Shown: positions 41,086-50,947, counted from the first letter of the stretch. The stretch: 64,000 nt of DNA from Skeletonema tropicum (GCA_037178625.1 CM074133.1:3162001-3226000); one strand, 5' to 3'. The notes: a model not told the origin generated them from the sequence alone. Numbers and translations are program-made.

Positions 41086-41994
41086 ATGAGTGCCTCCATT
41101 ACTAGTGCAGCTATCCCTGCTACGGCGTTGCCACGCAGGCACACCTGTGTATGTGGCATTGAAGAGTGCAGACTCTTGACCATATGTTTTCAGAGTTGTA
41201 ATGACTTCAGGGGCCAGTTCATGCAGTTGCCGACAATTGATGGGGAGAGGCTCGCTGACCTCAAGGAATTCAAACTCAAAAGATCTCTCGTTCATCTCCA
41301 GATGGCGTCACCGAATACAAATAGAAAGAATTGGATATCTTCGACTGACAATCGGGACCAAAGGGCAAACGTAGTCTCGCCGGATTCGTCTAACACCGCA
41401 GCGGATAATGACAACAACAACTGCGAGGATGAGGTGGAGAGTGACGACACCAATAATATCAATACTACCGAGGTGAAGGTGCGTCTTAGAATGAACGGTC
41501 GTCTTAAACCGAAACCTTGCGCTGCAGTGCTAAACAGCATTGCGCTCAAAAACTGCAAAGAAGCATCATCTGCAGTGGAGAAATCGAAATACATTGCTAA
41601 TCACCACTTTCATCCTGCAATATTACAAGCAATGTTAGATCAGGGGAAGAGCAGCATTGATTGCATGCCCGTACAACTTATTCAGGATTTGGATTTGGTT
41701 GACAATGGTTATACCAACGCTGATCTGTTCCATGGTGAAGTGCCGGAAGGCAAAACTTCTCCGGTTTACGTCCCAGTACCCAGTTACAAAAATGCAAAAG
41801 ACGACTACAAATTAGTATCCAACCGGTGGCGATTGAATTGTATGATCAAAGAATGTCGCATGAAGCGCAGGGGCAACTCTACACTAGCTCCTAGAGGAGA
41901 GGATCATATTCTGAGACCAGTAGAGAAGCGTGGTAAAATAGATGCTCTAGCTGCGATGAATTATGAAAATGTTGAAGATGCTGGATTGTACTGA
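41086..41994 (+). CDS. Element-borne protein with Cys-containing N-terminus, unknown function
   Basis: 302 residues, single exon. The N-terminus has a possible zinc-binding cluster (HTCVCGIEECRLLTICFQSC). A low-complexity acidic and Asn-rich stretch follows (residues 100-135), then a C-terminal half with KSKYIANHHFHPAILQAM, DLFHGEVPEGKTSPVYVPVP and basic KECRMKRRGN. I do not recognise the family. Lying within the TIRs together with a nuclease, it is a candidate DNA-binding or transposition protein. Its 3' end overlaps the convergent nuclease gene by 34 bp, which argues that both are retained as a compact cassette. Confidence 0.65.
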   Translation: MSASITSAAIPATALPRRHTCVCGIEECRLLTICFQSCNDFRGQFMQLPTIDGERLADLKEFKLKRSLVHLQMASPNTNRKNWISSTDNRDQRANVVSPDSSNTAADNDNNNCEDEVESDDTNNINTTEVKVRLRMNGRLKPKPCAAVLNSIALKNCKEASSAVEKSKYIANHHFHPAILQAMLDQGKSSIDCMPVQLIQDLDLVDNGYTNADLFHGEVPEGKTSPVYVPVPSYKNAKDDYKLVSNRWRLNCMIKECRMKRRGNSTLAPRGEDHILRPVEKRGKIDALAAMNYENVEDAGLY

Positions 41995-43043
41995 TATGTT
42001 TCATTCAAGGACATACTGCAAAGCTTCACAGTGTATTCACCTGACAAGAATGCCGACTTCGGACTTTCGTCCGGACTAATTGGTATGACCTTGTATGCCG
42101 GCGCATGCTCCCAATAATTCATCGAGTGACGGCAATTTGCTGGTGTATCGTGGTTGTTAATATATTCATTTATGTACTCTTGCTTTTGTTGCTCGCTTAA
42201 ACGTAGATATACCTTCATCCGTGCTATGACATCTTTTGTCCCTGAGCCGGTTAGCCCTCCTGGTAGGTTGTCATTCCCCAACATCTGAACGAGGAATCTA
42301 AGATCACGACCGTCAACGGGTTCTTCCACATGAAAAAGATTGGGCAGAACTTGTGTTGTCAGTTTATGATAGCTCCTCACATCCACTTTGCCCTCTAGCG
42401 TCATTTCCGACACCACATACGTAACTCCCAATGCAGTGAAGTCACTGTCAGTAGATATTGCTGCATCAATGATACCTTGTCGTTGTAGAGAGACAACCTG
42501 GGTATCAGTCTCAAATGGAGATCCAACTACACTGACTTTGTCTGCTTTCTTTGCTACAGTAATGACTTCATATGATATGTCTTGTCGGGGAATCATCAGC
42601 TTCTTTTGGATTGCAAGAACAGATGAAATATCATGCGAATCGGGATCTTCAAACATTTCCTTGAGTTGTTGCTTCAGAGACACTAGATCTACTTGGGATT
42701 GGCGGATGTCATGCTCCTCGTTTTTCAGCGGATTGCGTTGCCCATCAAACACAAGAACGACATGGAACTTGTACTTATTGAGGAGTCTAATCCTAGACAT
42801 AAAGTAGTCAACAACAGCGGTCACAGGAACGGGTGGTTTCGCATGATATTGCGATAACACTTTACTATCACTCGTGGGATTGCTCAACGCACGACGAAGC
42901 CAAACAGATGCATCGACAGCTATCACCGGCCAATAGGATTTATCTTCTTTAAGAGTGCGTATTATTTCTAACCGCAGCTCGTGCAACGTGGTCTTATCAA
43001 GACAGAGCTGGGTAAACCATTTCTGATCGGCCTTAATTCCCAT
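41961..43043 (-). CDS. FEN1/XPG-family structure-specific nuclease, element-borne
   Basis: 360 residues from the only early ATG (43043), beginning MGIK like FEN1, whose N-terminal Gly lies near the active site. Metal-binding acidic residues of the family are visible: VIAVDASVWL (first Asp), VVLVFDGQRNPLK (second Asp), SPFETDTQ (E-x-D in place of E-x-E), and STDSDFTALG (D-x-D). The helix-two-turn-helix region is LRFLVQMLGNDNLPGG. No PIP box is obvious at the C-terminus. Family enzymes cut 5' flaps or exonucleolytically degrade DNA. Because it lies inside an inserted element, a role in transposition or flap processing of the element is inferred. A single acidic substitution aside, it looks catalytically competent. 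Confidence 0.85.
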   Translation of the reverse strand: MGIKADQKWFTQLCLDKTTLHELRLEIIRTLKEDKSYWPVIAVDASVWLRRALSNPTSDSKVLSQYHAKPPVPVTAVVDYFMSRIRLLNKYKFHVVLVFDGQRNPLKNEEHDIRQSQVDLVSLKQQLKEMFEDPDSHDISSVLAIQKKLMIPRQDISYEVITVAKKADKVSVVGSPFETDTQVVSLQRQGIIDAAISTDSDFTALGVTYVVSEMTLEGKVDVRSYHKLTTQVLPNLFHVEEPVDGRDLRFLVQMLGNDNLPGGLTGSGTKDVIARMKVYLRLSEQQKQEYINEYINNHDTPANCRHSMNYWEHAPAYKVIPISPDESPKSAFLSGEYTVKLCSMSLNETYQYNPASSTFS

Positions 43044-43423
43044 GGTTAGAGTAATGGAACAATTATTATTGGGTTGGTTGTTGGCAATGACATCCAATCT
43101 TGTTTGGTGTTGGAGGTCGCTTGGTCGGTCGTCGGTCAGAAAAAAATGAGAAAAAAGGTTTTGTTCCCCTCTTAGACGGTCGAAAGACAGGCTTATGATG
43201 TTTGATCCCGGATGTCATCGTCATCTGCTACTCCTCTTTGATTTTTGGATGTGAGTGTGTAAGTAGTAGTATCATCTAAGTTGTAGACTTCCTACAAGCA
43301 ACACACGCGATTTGGAGTTCTCATCGAAAGGATGAGAACACAACCAATCACCTTGCTTGCCACATCAGAAGAGTTGCGGATATTTACACAGCAACAAAAT
43401 ATTCGGTAGCAATAAAGAGAAAT

Positions 43424-45029
43424 ATGAGCGACAAAGAGAACAACAGCATCAAGAGAAGATGGCACGATGCCTACCAAAAGGCGCTAACTCAATCACCAAC
43501 TCGAAGAAAGAATGGAGCCGTCCGAATATTCGAGCGTATTGCCGGCTTGCCACCTCTTCCAACAGAGAAGCACGCATATAACCTCTATAATAGATTAATG
43601 TCGGATTTGCGAGAGATGGAGGAGTTTGAGGAGAGATACCCTGTAGCGATCGTTGCTTTTGGTGGAGCTCGATTGAGAAGTGATGATCCGTACTACTTTT
43701 TAGCCCAGCAGTTGGGAGGGATCTTGGCCATGGAGGGTTTCCTTGTTAGAACTGGAGCGGGTGAGTCATCATGTTTGCAATCGTGATATTATCAAGCTCT
43801 CGTATCGATCTCACCTGTTTTATCTCTTTGAAGGACCTGGAATTATGGACGCTGTGCCAGTGGGCTACAAACAAGAGCTGAAAAGATCATTGACGTCGGC
43901 AATTGATCGGCAAACTCAAGGGGTGAGTAGACAATGACGATTTAATGACACAGAATTCCTTACACTTCTCTCACCCATGTTCATGTAGATAAGAATAGAA
44001 CTTCCCTTCGAGCAAGTAATCTCGCCCAGCATTGATACCATTACAATGATGAAGACATTTGCCATTAGAAGAACAGCACTGATATGGAATGCAAGAGGTA
44101 TAGTTGTATTTCCTGGCGGGCTAGGAACATTGAATGAAATGTTTGAAGCATGGCGAGGTGCAATAAATCGAAAGGTGGATTGTCCGATCGTAGTACTGCC
44201 ATCTAAATTCTATGCTCCACTTCTAGATGCCATCGAAGAGGTTGCCGTCGTTGGACGCAGATTAATATCAGCCAGTGACTTTGGCTTGGTTCAAAAAGCA
44301 GAGAGTCCAATTGATGCAGAACGCTTATTAACGCAACCCCTGCGTGAGAAAGAAATGGGCACCCAATTAACATTGAGAGAGAAATTGATCTACCTTAGAC
44401 ATGAGTTAGGCAGAGGTCTGACTGTCATTTCGGAACTTCCACCGGCAGTTGTGCTCATTGGATCTAGATATTTCCTAAACAGAAATGACCCAGAAGTGCT
44501 CTTCTTGAGAGATCTTGTCAAAGCAGTCGTGACTACTTCAACTCTTGGTGTTAGGGTAGGAGTGCGTGGGCTTGTAGATGAAGTTGTCAATGAAGCGGTT
44601 GGTGAAGTAAGAGGATACAGAGAAGCTACCGACAACGTTATCCAAAGAGTCCTCATATCAGAAGACGTTGATAGCGGATGTCAAAATAGACCCGTCGATG
44701 CCTGTTTCAAGAGTCTTGTTGCACATAGAGAGACACTCAACCACAACGCTACCGCTGCCTTCTTCCTACCATCGGATCTACCCAGTTTGGACATTCTTTT
44801 CGCCTTGGTCTGCGAGATACAAACTAAGAGACGACAGAGGATCCCAGTATACCTTGTTGGACTTGAATTCTGGCAGCCAATAGTGGATGGACTAAGGGAG
44901 ACGATGAAGGGTGATTACGATGGGCAGTTCATAAAATACGATGATTTGGATATCATGACCGTGATAGGCACGACACCAAGAGATCTTGAGATTGCCATGG
45001 CAGAGATTCAGTCGACCAAATACAAGTAG
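43424..45029 (+). CDS. LOG-family (lysine-decarboxylase-like) protein with two LOG-like halves
   Basis: Three exons: 43424-43760, 43834-43922, 43989-45029, joined by GT-AG introns of 73 and 66 bp into 488 residues. The first half is a LOG/PpnN-type Rossmann fold: VAIVAFGGARLRSDDP, GAGPGIMDAV and the hallmark VFPGGLGTLNEMFEAW. Such enzymes (LONELY GUY, PpnN) hydrolyse nucleoside 5'-monophosphates to free the base, including cytokinin ribotides. The second half repeats the fold in degenerate form: VVLIGSRYFLNRNDPE, and FFLPSDLPSLDILFALV in place of the PGG.GT.NE loop, so it is probably non-catalytic. Cytoplasmic (no targeting signal). Activity on cytokinins is not established by sequence alone. 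Confidence 0.85.
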
Positions 45030-45310
45030 TAGAATATCGCAAAAATAGGAATATATTGCCATCCTCATCTCGTTCCTTTCTCTCGCGCCATCGATATTAA
45101 CTTTCATACCACTTTCGTGGGTAAATAGTATGGTATCTTTTCTTTCTCTCATTTCCATCACGTTTCATTTCTTTCATGTTTCATTTCATTCTCATGGTAC
45201 TGCCAATGCCAACGGGCAGTGAATAACTTTGTTTAGATCTCTACAGAAGTATATCTAGAGAGGGAGGCTGACCGACGACCAACAATATTATATTCTAGAA
45301 GCGGTTCGAA

Positions 45311-46279
45311 ATGAGCGAGGAAATTGAGGCGGTAAACAAATCAAGTTGTGCTTCATGCGGCATCGCAGAAGTTGATGACATCAAATTGATGAAAAGTGCT
45401 GACTGCGATCTCGTTCGACATTGTGTCGATGAATTTCAACGTGATCATGCATGGCAGCACGAAGAAGTGTGCAAGAATAGTGTGGCTGAATTGCGTGACG
45501 ATCTGTTATTCAAGCAGCCGGAGAGCACCCATCTTGGGGATTGTCCCATCTGCTGTTTACCTTTGCCGCTCTGTTGCAGAGATGAAGAACTGTCGGAATC
45601 TGTCTTGATGATGATGAGTACTTGTTGCAGTAAGATCATTTGTAATGGCTGCTGTTATGCCGATCTAATGCGACACGTTGAAGCGGGGAATCATCCGACG
45701 TGCCCATTCTGTCGAAAACCTGTGCCCGAAACGATTGAAGAAAATGATAAGCAAAGGATGAAAAGAATCGAAGTGAATGATCCAGAAGCTTTGACCTTTC
45801 AAGGTCGTGAGCATTACGAGAAAGGAGACTTTAGTGGGGCATTTGAGTTATGGACAAAGTCTGCTGAATTGGGAGATATGGAGGCTCATTTTAGCCTGGG
45901 ACGTTTGTATCATGAGGGTGAAGGTGTTGAGAAGGACAGCGGGAAGGAAATGTACCATCTGGAAGAAGCTGCTATTGGAGGGCATCCCAAAGCTAGACAC
46001 GATCTTGGGTATATCGAGTGGGGCAATGGTAATATTGAAAGAGCAGTGAAACATTGCATCATCGCTGCCACGCAAGGAGAAGATGATTCAGTCGAGGCTC
46101 TAATATATGTATATAAGAGGGGATTTTTCAGCAAAGAGGAGCTTGCAGTTATTCTCCGTGCACACCAGGCGGCTGTAGACGCAACGAAGAGTCCGCAAAG
46201 GGAGGCAGCCAAAGCAAGTGGTATGTTCTCACATGGCGTGCATGTAGGAGCCAAAGAATTAAGCTCAAACCGCTGTTAG
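45311..46279 (+). CDS. MYND / RING-like / Sel1-repeat protein with damaged MYND
   Basis: 322 residues, intact frame. CASCGIAEV and HEEVC keep the outer MYND ligands, but two inner cysteines are lost: the CTAC pair reads SADC and the C-x3-C pair reads HCVDEF. Thus the second zinc site cannot form as in its siblings. The RING-like finger is intact but longer (CPICCLPLPLCCRDEELSES, STCCSKIICNGC, CPFCRK). Sel1 repeats follow (AFELWTKSAELGDMEAHFSLG, EEAAIGGHPKARHDLG, IERAVKHCIIAATQG), then the family C-terminus and an extra tail to SNRC. First of two tandem copies sharing upstream sequence (GCTGACGACCAACAATA-like, GCGGTTC.AAATG). Confidence 0.85.
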   Translation: MSEEIEAVNKSSCASCGIAEVDDIKLMKSADCDLVRHCVDEFQRDHAWQHEEVCKNSVAELRDDLLFKQPESTHLGDCPICCLPLPLCCRDEELSESVLMMMSTCCSKIICNGCCYADLMRHVEAGNHPTCPFCRKPVPETIEENDKQRMKRIEVNDPEALTFQGREHYEKGDFSGAFELWTKSAELGDMEAHFSLGRLYHEGEGVEKDSGKEMYHLEEAAIGGHPKARHDLGYIEWGNGNIERAVKHCIIAATQGEDDSVEALIYVYKRGFFSKEELAVILRAHQAAVDATKSPQREAAKASGMFSHGVHVGAKELSSNRC

Positions 46280-46484
46280 CTCATCGATCACGAACAAGAG
46301 TAATGTATCCCGCTTTTTGGTCTATTTATCTCGCGGACAATCGCATTTCATGATTCACTCCATCATGGCACGACCAATGCCGACGGGCAACGAATAAAGA
46401 TAAAGCTACTGTAAACAACTCCATAGAAGTCTAATATCTTGGGCGAGCTGACGACCAACAATAAGTATTTCGAAGCGGTTCAAA

Positions 46485-47420
46485 ATGAGCGAGGAAAATG
46501 CGGAGGTAGATACGTCATCTTGTTGCGCTTTCTGCGGCATTGCAGAAGTTGATGACATTAAATTGAAGGAATGCGACGCTTGCGATCTAGTTCGATATTG
46601 CAACGATGAGTGTCAAAGAGAGCATCAATCAGAGCACAAAGAAGCGTGCAAGAATCGAGCGGCTGAATTACGTGACAATCTCTTATTCACGCAACCGGAA
46701 AGTAGCCATCTTGGAGATTGCCCGATCTGTATGATCCCTCTGCCGCTTGTAGACTCGGCAACTACCTTGAAGACTTGTTGCAGCAAATTAATTTGCAATG
46801 GATGCCGTTATGCTAACCATCAGCGAGAGATCGAAGCGAGGCTTGGACACACATGTCTATACTGTCGAAAAGCTGTGCCTTACACCGAGGAAGAATGTGA
46901 GAGTTACAGAATGAAAAGAATTGCGGTGAATGACCCAGTTGCTATGACCTTCCAAGGGATTGAACAATACAGCAAAGGAGATTTTACCAGTGCATTTGAG
47001 TATTATACAAAAGCAGCAGAATTGAGAGATGTAGATGCGCATTATCAATTGACACTGCTGTATACTTTGGGGCATGGTGTTGAGAAGGACAGGGATAAGG
47101 TAATGTACCACCTCGAAGAGGCTGCTATTGGAGGGCATCCCAAAGCTAGATGCAATCTTGGAGTTTACGAGTATGACAATGGCAATATTGAGAGAGCAGT
47201 AAAACACTGGATTATCGCCACCTCACAGGGGTACGAATATTCAATCGAACTGCTGATGAAAGCATATAGAGAGGGATTTGTCGAAAAAGATGACCTTGCA
47301 GCTGCTCTTCGTGCATACCAGGCCGCTGTAGATGCAACCAAGAGTCCGCAAAGGGAAGCATTCACACTATGGGAGGCAGCCTGCGAAAGCGATCAACGAA
47401 TGATTAATGTGCAAGATTGA
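46485..47420 (+). CDS. MYND / RING-like / Sel1-repeat protein
   Basis: 311 residues. Complete MYND (CAFCGIAEV, CDACDLVRYCNDEC, HKEAC) and RING-like finger (CPICMIPLPLVD, KTCCSKLICNGC, CLYCRK). Sel1 repeats: AFEYYTKAAELRDVDAHYQL, YTLGHGVEKDRDKVMYHLEE, IERAVKHWIIATSQG. C-terminus LRAYQAAVDATKSP followed by a unique tail. It lies 205 bp downstream of a sister gene in the same orientation with similar 5' leader, a tandem duplication. Confidence 0.9.
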   Translation: MSEENAEVDTSSCCAFCGIAEVDDIKLKECDACDLVRYCNDECQREHQSEHKEACKNRAAELRDNLLFTQPESSHLGDCPICMIPLPLVDSATTLKTCCSKLICNGCRYANHQREIEARLGHTCLYCRKAVPYTEEECESYRMKRIAVNDPVAMTFQGIEQYSKGDFTSAFEYYTKAAELRDVDAHYQLTLLYTLGHGVEKDRDKVMYHLEEAAIGGHPKARCNLGVYEYDNGNIERAVKHWIIATSQGYEYSIELLMKAYREGFVEKDDLAAALRAYQAAVDATKSPQREAFTLWEAACESDQRMINVQD

Positions 47421-47593
47421 GTGATTAATGAGTGATAGTTCCTTACAGTTGGTTGGGGTGCGTTCAGCAAAGAGAAACGTCAGTGTCAATTCAACAATTG
47501 TTAGATCGATGGAGATTGATATGCTAAAATTTTGAACATCTCAACATGTCTCTATTACGACTGCAACACGTCAAAAGAATTTCTCCTCTCCAC

Positions 47594-49603
47594 TCAGCAC
47601 TCCCATGCACTCGAAATAATCTCTTTCGCTTCCTTCACTTCCTTGAACTTTCTCGCGGCACGTTTCTTATTTCCCTTGTATTTGTCTGGGTGGTATTGCC
47701 GAACCAATGCTTTGAACTGTTTCTTTAACCACGCACACTTAATCTCCTTCGATCTTTGTTCAAGGTCAATCGGAAGCTGCAATATCTTGGCATGATCTCG
47801 TTCCGGGGGTCTACCATCGGGATAACCAGTGTTTTCATTGTAGCGGTAATCCTTCTCGCCCCCATTCCACAACTTTTGCTGATGCATCGCCTGCTGGAGC
47901 TTTTGGTGGAGCTCACGTTTTTCACCCGTTTGATCATCCTCGGGTACCAAATCAAAGGCAACTCGAAAGTCACTCACTGCCTCATCGTAATCCATATCAA
48001 GTAGGAGTGCCTCTGCCCTGACTAGATGTGCCTCCTTTCTAGATTCAGCTGAAACTACCGCACCATGCTGCTCACGCAATTCAACTGCAGTATCACAATT
48101 ATTCAAAGCCTCCTCGTACTTGCCCATGCCACTCAATATTGTACACTGCTTGAGTTGGATCTTACTACGGAAGAGCGGAGAATCCACATCCAAACCCCTC
48201 ATCGCTGAGAGGCATTCATCAACATGCTCCGAAGCCTTTTTATTGTACCCCTGTTGAATTTGTTCCTCGGCCTTGTTCAATTGCTTCACTACTTTCTTTA
48301 GTCCCCGGTACTGCTTACGTGCTCGTTCCTGCTCAGGATCGAATTTCAAGACAGTTTGATAAAAGGAGAGTGCATTATCCGACAATCCCAATTGCATCGC
48401 GGCATTCGCTCCAAGAGTTGCAGCAAGCATCCTCGGACTATCATTTAACCATGGATCATGATTGGCTGCTTTGGATATCAATTTACCGGCAGCCGAAAGA
48501 GCCTGTTGATGATTTCCCAAAGTCTCGTGACATCGTGCTTCAATGAGGAGTATATCAACAGTTTTGTCCGATGGTGACATCTTTTTGAGAAGTTGGAGAG
48601 TATCACTAACTTCTGCCCCCTCGATGAATGATTTTACCACACTCTCAACAAGTTCCTTGTTGGTTGCAACACTGTCATCCTCTTCAGTCTCAACTGTCCC
48701 ATCTGCACCAACCGTTGCCGATGCCGTAGTAGTTGCTGCTGCAACCAAACTACCACTCGACAACTTCTCCTTCATCTCCTCACCAAACTTTGCAAAATTA
48801 GCCTCATACTCCTTCCTCCTCTCCTCCGCCTCCTCCATGGCCAATTTCTCCATCTCCCTCCTCTGTTCCAACTTGGCCTCCTCCAACGCCGCCCTCGCTT
48901 CCCTCTCCCTCTGCTTTCGTACCGATCCTAATGCCCATTGTAGTGACCGTTCACATTTTTCTTTAAAATCCACCTCAATACCACTTTTTAATAGTGCTCG
49001 AATTAGATCGGCCCCCGCTTCATCGTGTACGTCTGCCTTGCGCATATCCTCGGCTCGCTTCCATAATTTACCTGCGGAGCATGGTCGACTCTTCTTTCCA
49101 CCACTTCCACCACAATGTGTAATGTCGTTGGGGGGAGTGTATTCACTGTTCGTATTACTCATCACCTCGTGTAAGTCACGTGCGACATTTAATACTGTCG
49201 AAATGGGTATCATATCATTCGTATAATGACGAGAATATTCTTCGGCAAAGCGGAAGGCTCCTACTGCAGCATCCTCGCCGTTGTAGATGTAGGCACTCCC
49301 CTTTGGAATTTCAACCTCCTCCTTTTCCTTTTCCTTTTCCTCCTCTTCGTCTTCAATATCGTCATCAGTGGTGGCACCATCTTGAGAGCAGGAGGCTGCA
49401 CAATTTTCGAGCATGTAGTTTGGATTCGCCTCACATTCTCCTTGATCTGCCCACTCTTGGCAATTTTCATTCTTGTCTTCGTCTTTGGTGGATTGCTTTC
49501 TTCTTCGTTTGGCCTTGATTTTGATTGGTAGGTCGACGTCAATTGAGGTGATTAGAGCAGCCTGTTCATCTGGTAGCAGAGGTGGCGGTGGCGCCATCTT
49601 CAT
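47594..49603 (-). CDS. TPR / J-domain co-chaperone with ShK-like domain (5' frameshift)
   Basis: 669 residues from the ATG at 49603. Near residue 50 is an ShK-like six-cysteine module (NCQEWADQGECEANPNY...ENCAASC). An acidic and Lys-rich stretch and a long coiled-coil follow (about 215-275, REREARAALEEAKLEQRREM). TPR repeats occupy about 320-580 (LSAAGKLISKAANHDPWL, ALSFYQTVLKFDPEQERA, ALNNCDTAVELREQHG, AVSDFRVAFDLVPEDD). A C-terminal J domain has the HPD motif (VRQYHPDKYKGNKKRA). This resembles ER DNAJC3/P58IPK-type co-chaperones of Hsp70. A signal peptide (MMIRLHSPTVKLVYSAILVLSIGCLI in two overlapping parts) lies directly upstream from 49709 but one frame off, so a frameshift or error near 49580-49605 probably hides the true start. 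Confidence 0.85.
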   Translation of the reverse strand: MKMAPPPPLLPDEQAALITSIDVDLPIKIKAKRRRKQSTKDEDKNENCQEWADQGECEANPNYMLENCAASCSQDGATTDDDIEDEEEEKEKEKEEVEIPKGSAYIYNGEDAAVGAFRFAEEYSRHYTNDMIPISTVLNVARDLHEVMSNTNSEYTPPNDITHCGGSGGKKSRPCSAGKLWKRAEDMRKADVHDEAGADLIRALLKSGIEVDFKEKCERSLQWALGSVRKQREREARAALEEAKLEQRREMEKLAMEEAEERRKEYEANFAKFGEEMKEKLSSGSLVAAATTTASATVGADGTVETEEDDSVATNKELVESVVKSFIEGAEVSDTLQLLKKMSPSDKTVDILLIEARCHETLGNHQQALSAAGKLISKAANHDPWLNDSPRMLAATLGANAAMQLGLSDNALSFYQTVLKFDPEQERARKQYRGLKKVVKQLNKAEEQIQQGYNKKASEHVDECLSAMRGLDVDSPLFRSKIQLKQCTILSGMGKYEEALNNCDTAVELREQHGAVVSAESRKEAHLVRAEALLLDMDYDEAVSDFRVAFDLVPEDDQTGEKRELHQKLQQAMHQQKLWNGGEKDYRYNENTGYPDGRPPERDHAKILQLPIDLEQRSKEIKCAWLKKQFKALVRQYHPDKYKGNKKRAARKFKEVKEAKEIISSAWEC

Positions 49604-49709
49604 CGGTTGCGGCAGCGACAGGAGAGGAGCAGATCAAACAGCCGATGGACAAGACTAAGATGGCTGAGTAAACTAGCTTGACTGTTGGTGAGTGTAGGCG
49701 GATCATCAT

Positions 49710-50019
49710 CTTCGTCCTTTGCACAGTTCACTCGGTAGGTGTTAAGTAGTAGTGGAAGATGTGTGGCTGTGGGCTGTGGCTACCACGAGTTATGTCATTT
49801 TGGATATCTTGCGAAGAAAATTGTGTAGTCGCAATGGCGGTGGACTCCCATTAGTTATCCCCCTACACCGACCCGCACCATAACATACTATCCACTATCT
49901 CTCAGCGTACACGACGATATCTTGGAGGGCGTGTCAACACTGATCGATATCTCTACTAGAGAGAGGAGAGATAATAGTTGCGATCTGAACAGACGTAGGT
50001 TCAAATAATCGTTGTCATT
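49710..50019. other. Shared 5' region of J-domain gene and MYND copy
   Basis: Divergent promoter region. Its left part and the adjoining signal-peptide codons recur downstream at about 51300-51545, and in part at about 54460-54540, as part of a tandem duplication. The GCGAAGAAAATTGTGTAGTC segment here is the uninterrupted form of the PIF/Harbinger-like insertion site. Confidence 0.7.
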
Positions 50020-50947
50020 ATGAGTGCAGATAACTAAAAGTAGTAACACTGAGGTGGATAATGCAGTGGACAAAACATCAACATGTTGTGCATCCTGCGG
50101 CATCACAGAAAACGATGACACCAAATTGAAGAATTGCACTGCTTGCTATCTCGTTAAATACTGCAGCATTAAATGCCAAAAGGAGCATCGGCCAAAACAC
50201 AAAAAAGCGTGTAAAAAACGAGCGGCTGAATTACGTGATGAATTATTATTCAAGCAGCCAGATGGTACCTGTCTTGGGGATTGTCCGATCTGCATGCTCC
50301 CTCACCCGTTTGAAGAGGAAAAAATAGTAACGACGGGATGTTGCAGCAAAGAGATTTGTAAAGGCTGTTATGTCGCCAATCAGAACCGAGAGCGCGACGC
50401 GAGACTCCACCACACATGTCCCTTCTGTCGAGAACGTGCGCCCGAAACAGAGGAGGGAGCTGATCGGCAACGAAGGAAACGAATTGCTGAGGCAAATGAT
50501 CCAGTTGCACTAAGAGAAGTGGGTTCACGACGCTGTGGGGAGGGGGACTATAAAGGTGCGTTTGAATATTGGACAAAGGCAGCTGTATTGGGTGATGTGT
50601 TATCGCATTTTCAATTATCGTGTTTGTATGATAGAGGGGAAGGTGTTGAGAAGGACAAGAAAAAGGAAGTGTATCACTTGGAACAGGCAGCCATTGGGGG
50701 GCATCCGGAAGCTAGACACATTGTTGGTCACATTGAGTTAGAGAATGGCAGGTACTGAGAGGGCAATAAGGCATTGGACCATCGCTGCCAATCTTGGTGA
50801 CGACCTGATCATTAGAAACTCTCAAGGCCTTATATAAAGATGGATTGGTGGTCAGTAAAGAAGACTTAATCGCTGCTCTTCGTGCACATCCAGGCTGCTG
50901 TGGATGCAACGAAAAGTCCTCATAGGGAGGCGGCTGAGGCTCCATAA
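50020..50947 (+). pseudogene. MYND/RING-like/Sel1 gene, frameshifted at both ends
   Basis: The paralogous start is present (ATGAGTGCAGAT) but runs into TAA after AAC. The family frame is open from about 50030 (TEVDNAVDKTSTCCASCG) to 50758, covering MYND, RING-like finger (CPICMLPHPFE, GCCSKEICKGC, CPFCRE) and two Sel1 repeats. A further shift at AATGGCAGGTACTGAGAG gives an early stop, and the last repeat and C-terminus (LRAHPGCCG in place of LRAHQAAVD) are out of frame. A 244-residue product from an alternative start is conceivable. Confidence 0.8.

Larger units (their letters stand above)
40925..43194. mobile_element. 2.27-kb element encoding a FEN1/XPG-like nuclease
   Basis: Imperfect terminal inverted repeats of about 60 bp: both ends start AAGCCTG, then share GAGG..AACAAAACCT, T-runs and a CCGACC block. 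The site GGTAGGAGTATGATGTTTGA occurs uninterrupted at 39580-39599. Here it is split into ...GGTAGGAGTAT at 40924 and ATGATGTTTGATCCC at 43195, implying a 2- or 3-bp duplication (AT or TAT). The element carries two convergent genes, 41086..41994 and 41961..43043, which fill almost all its length. No classical DDE transposase is present. Confidence 0.8.
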
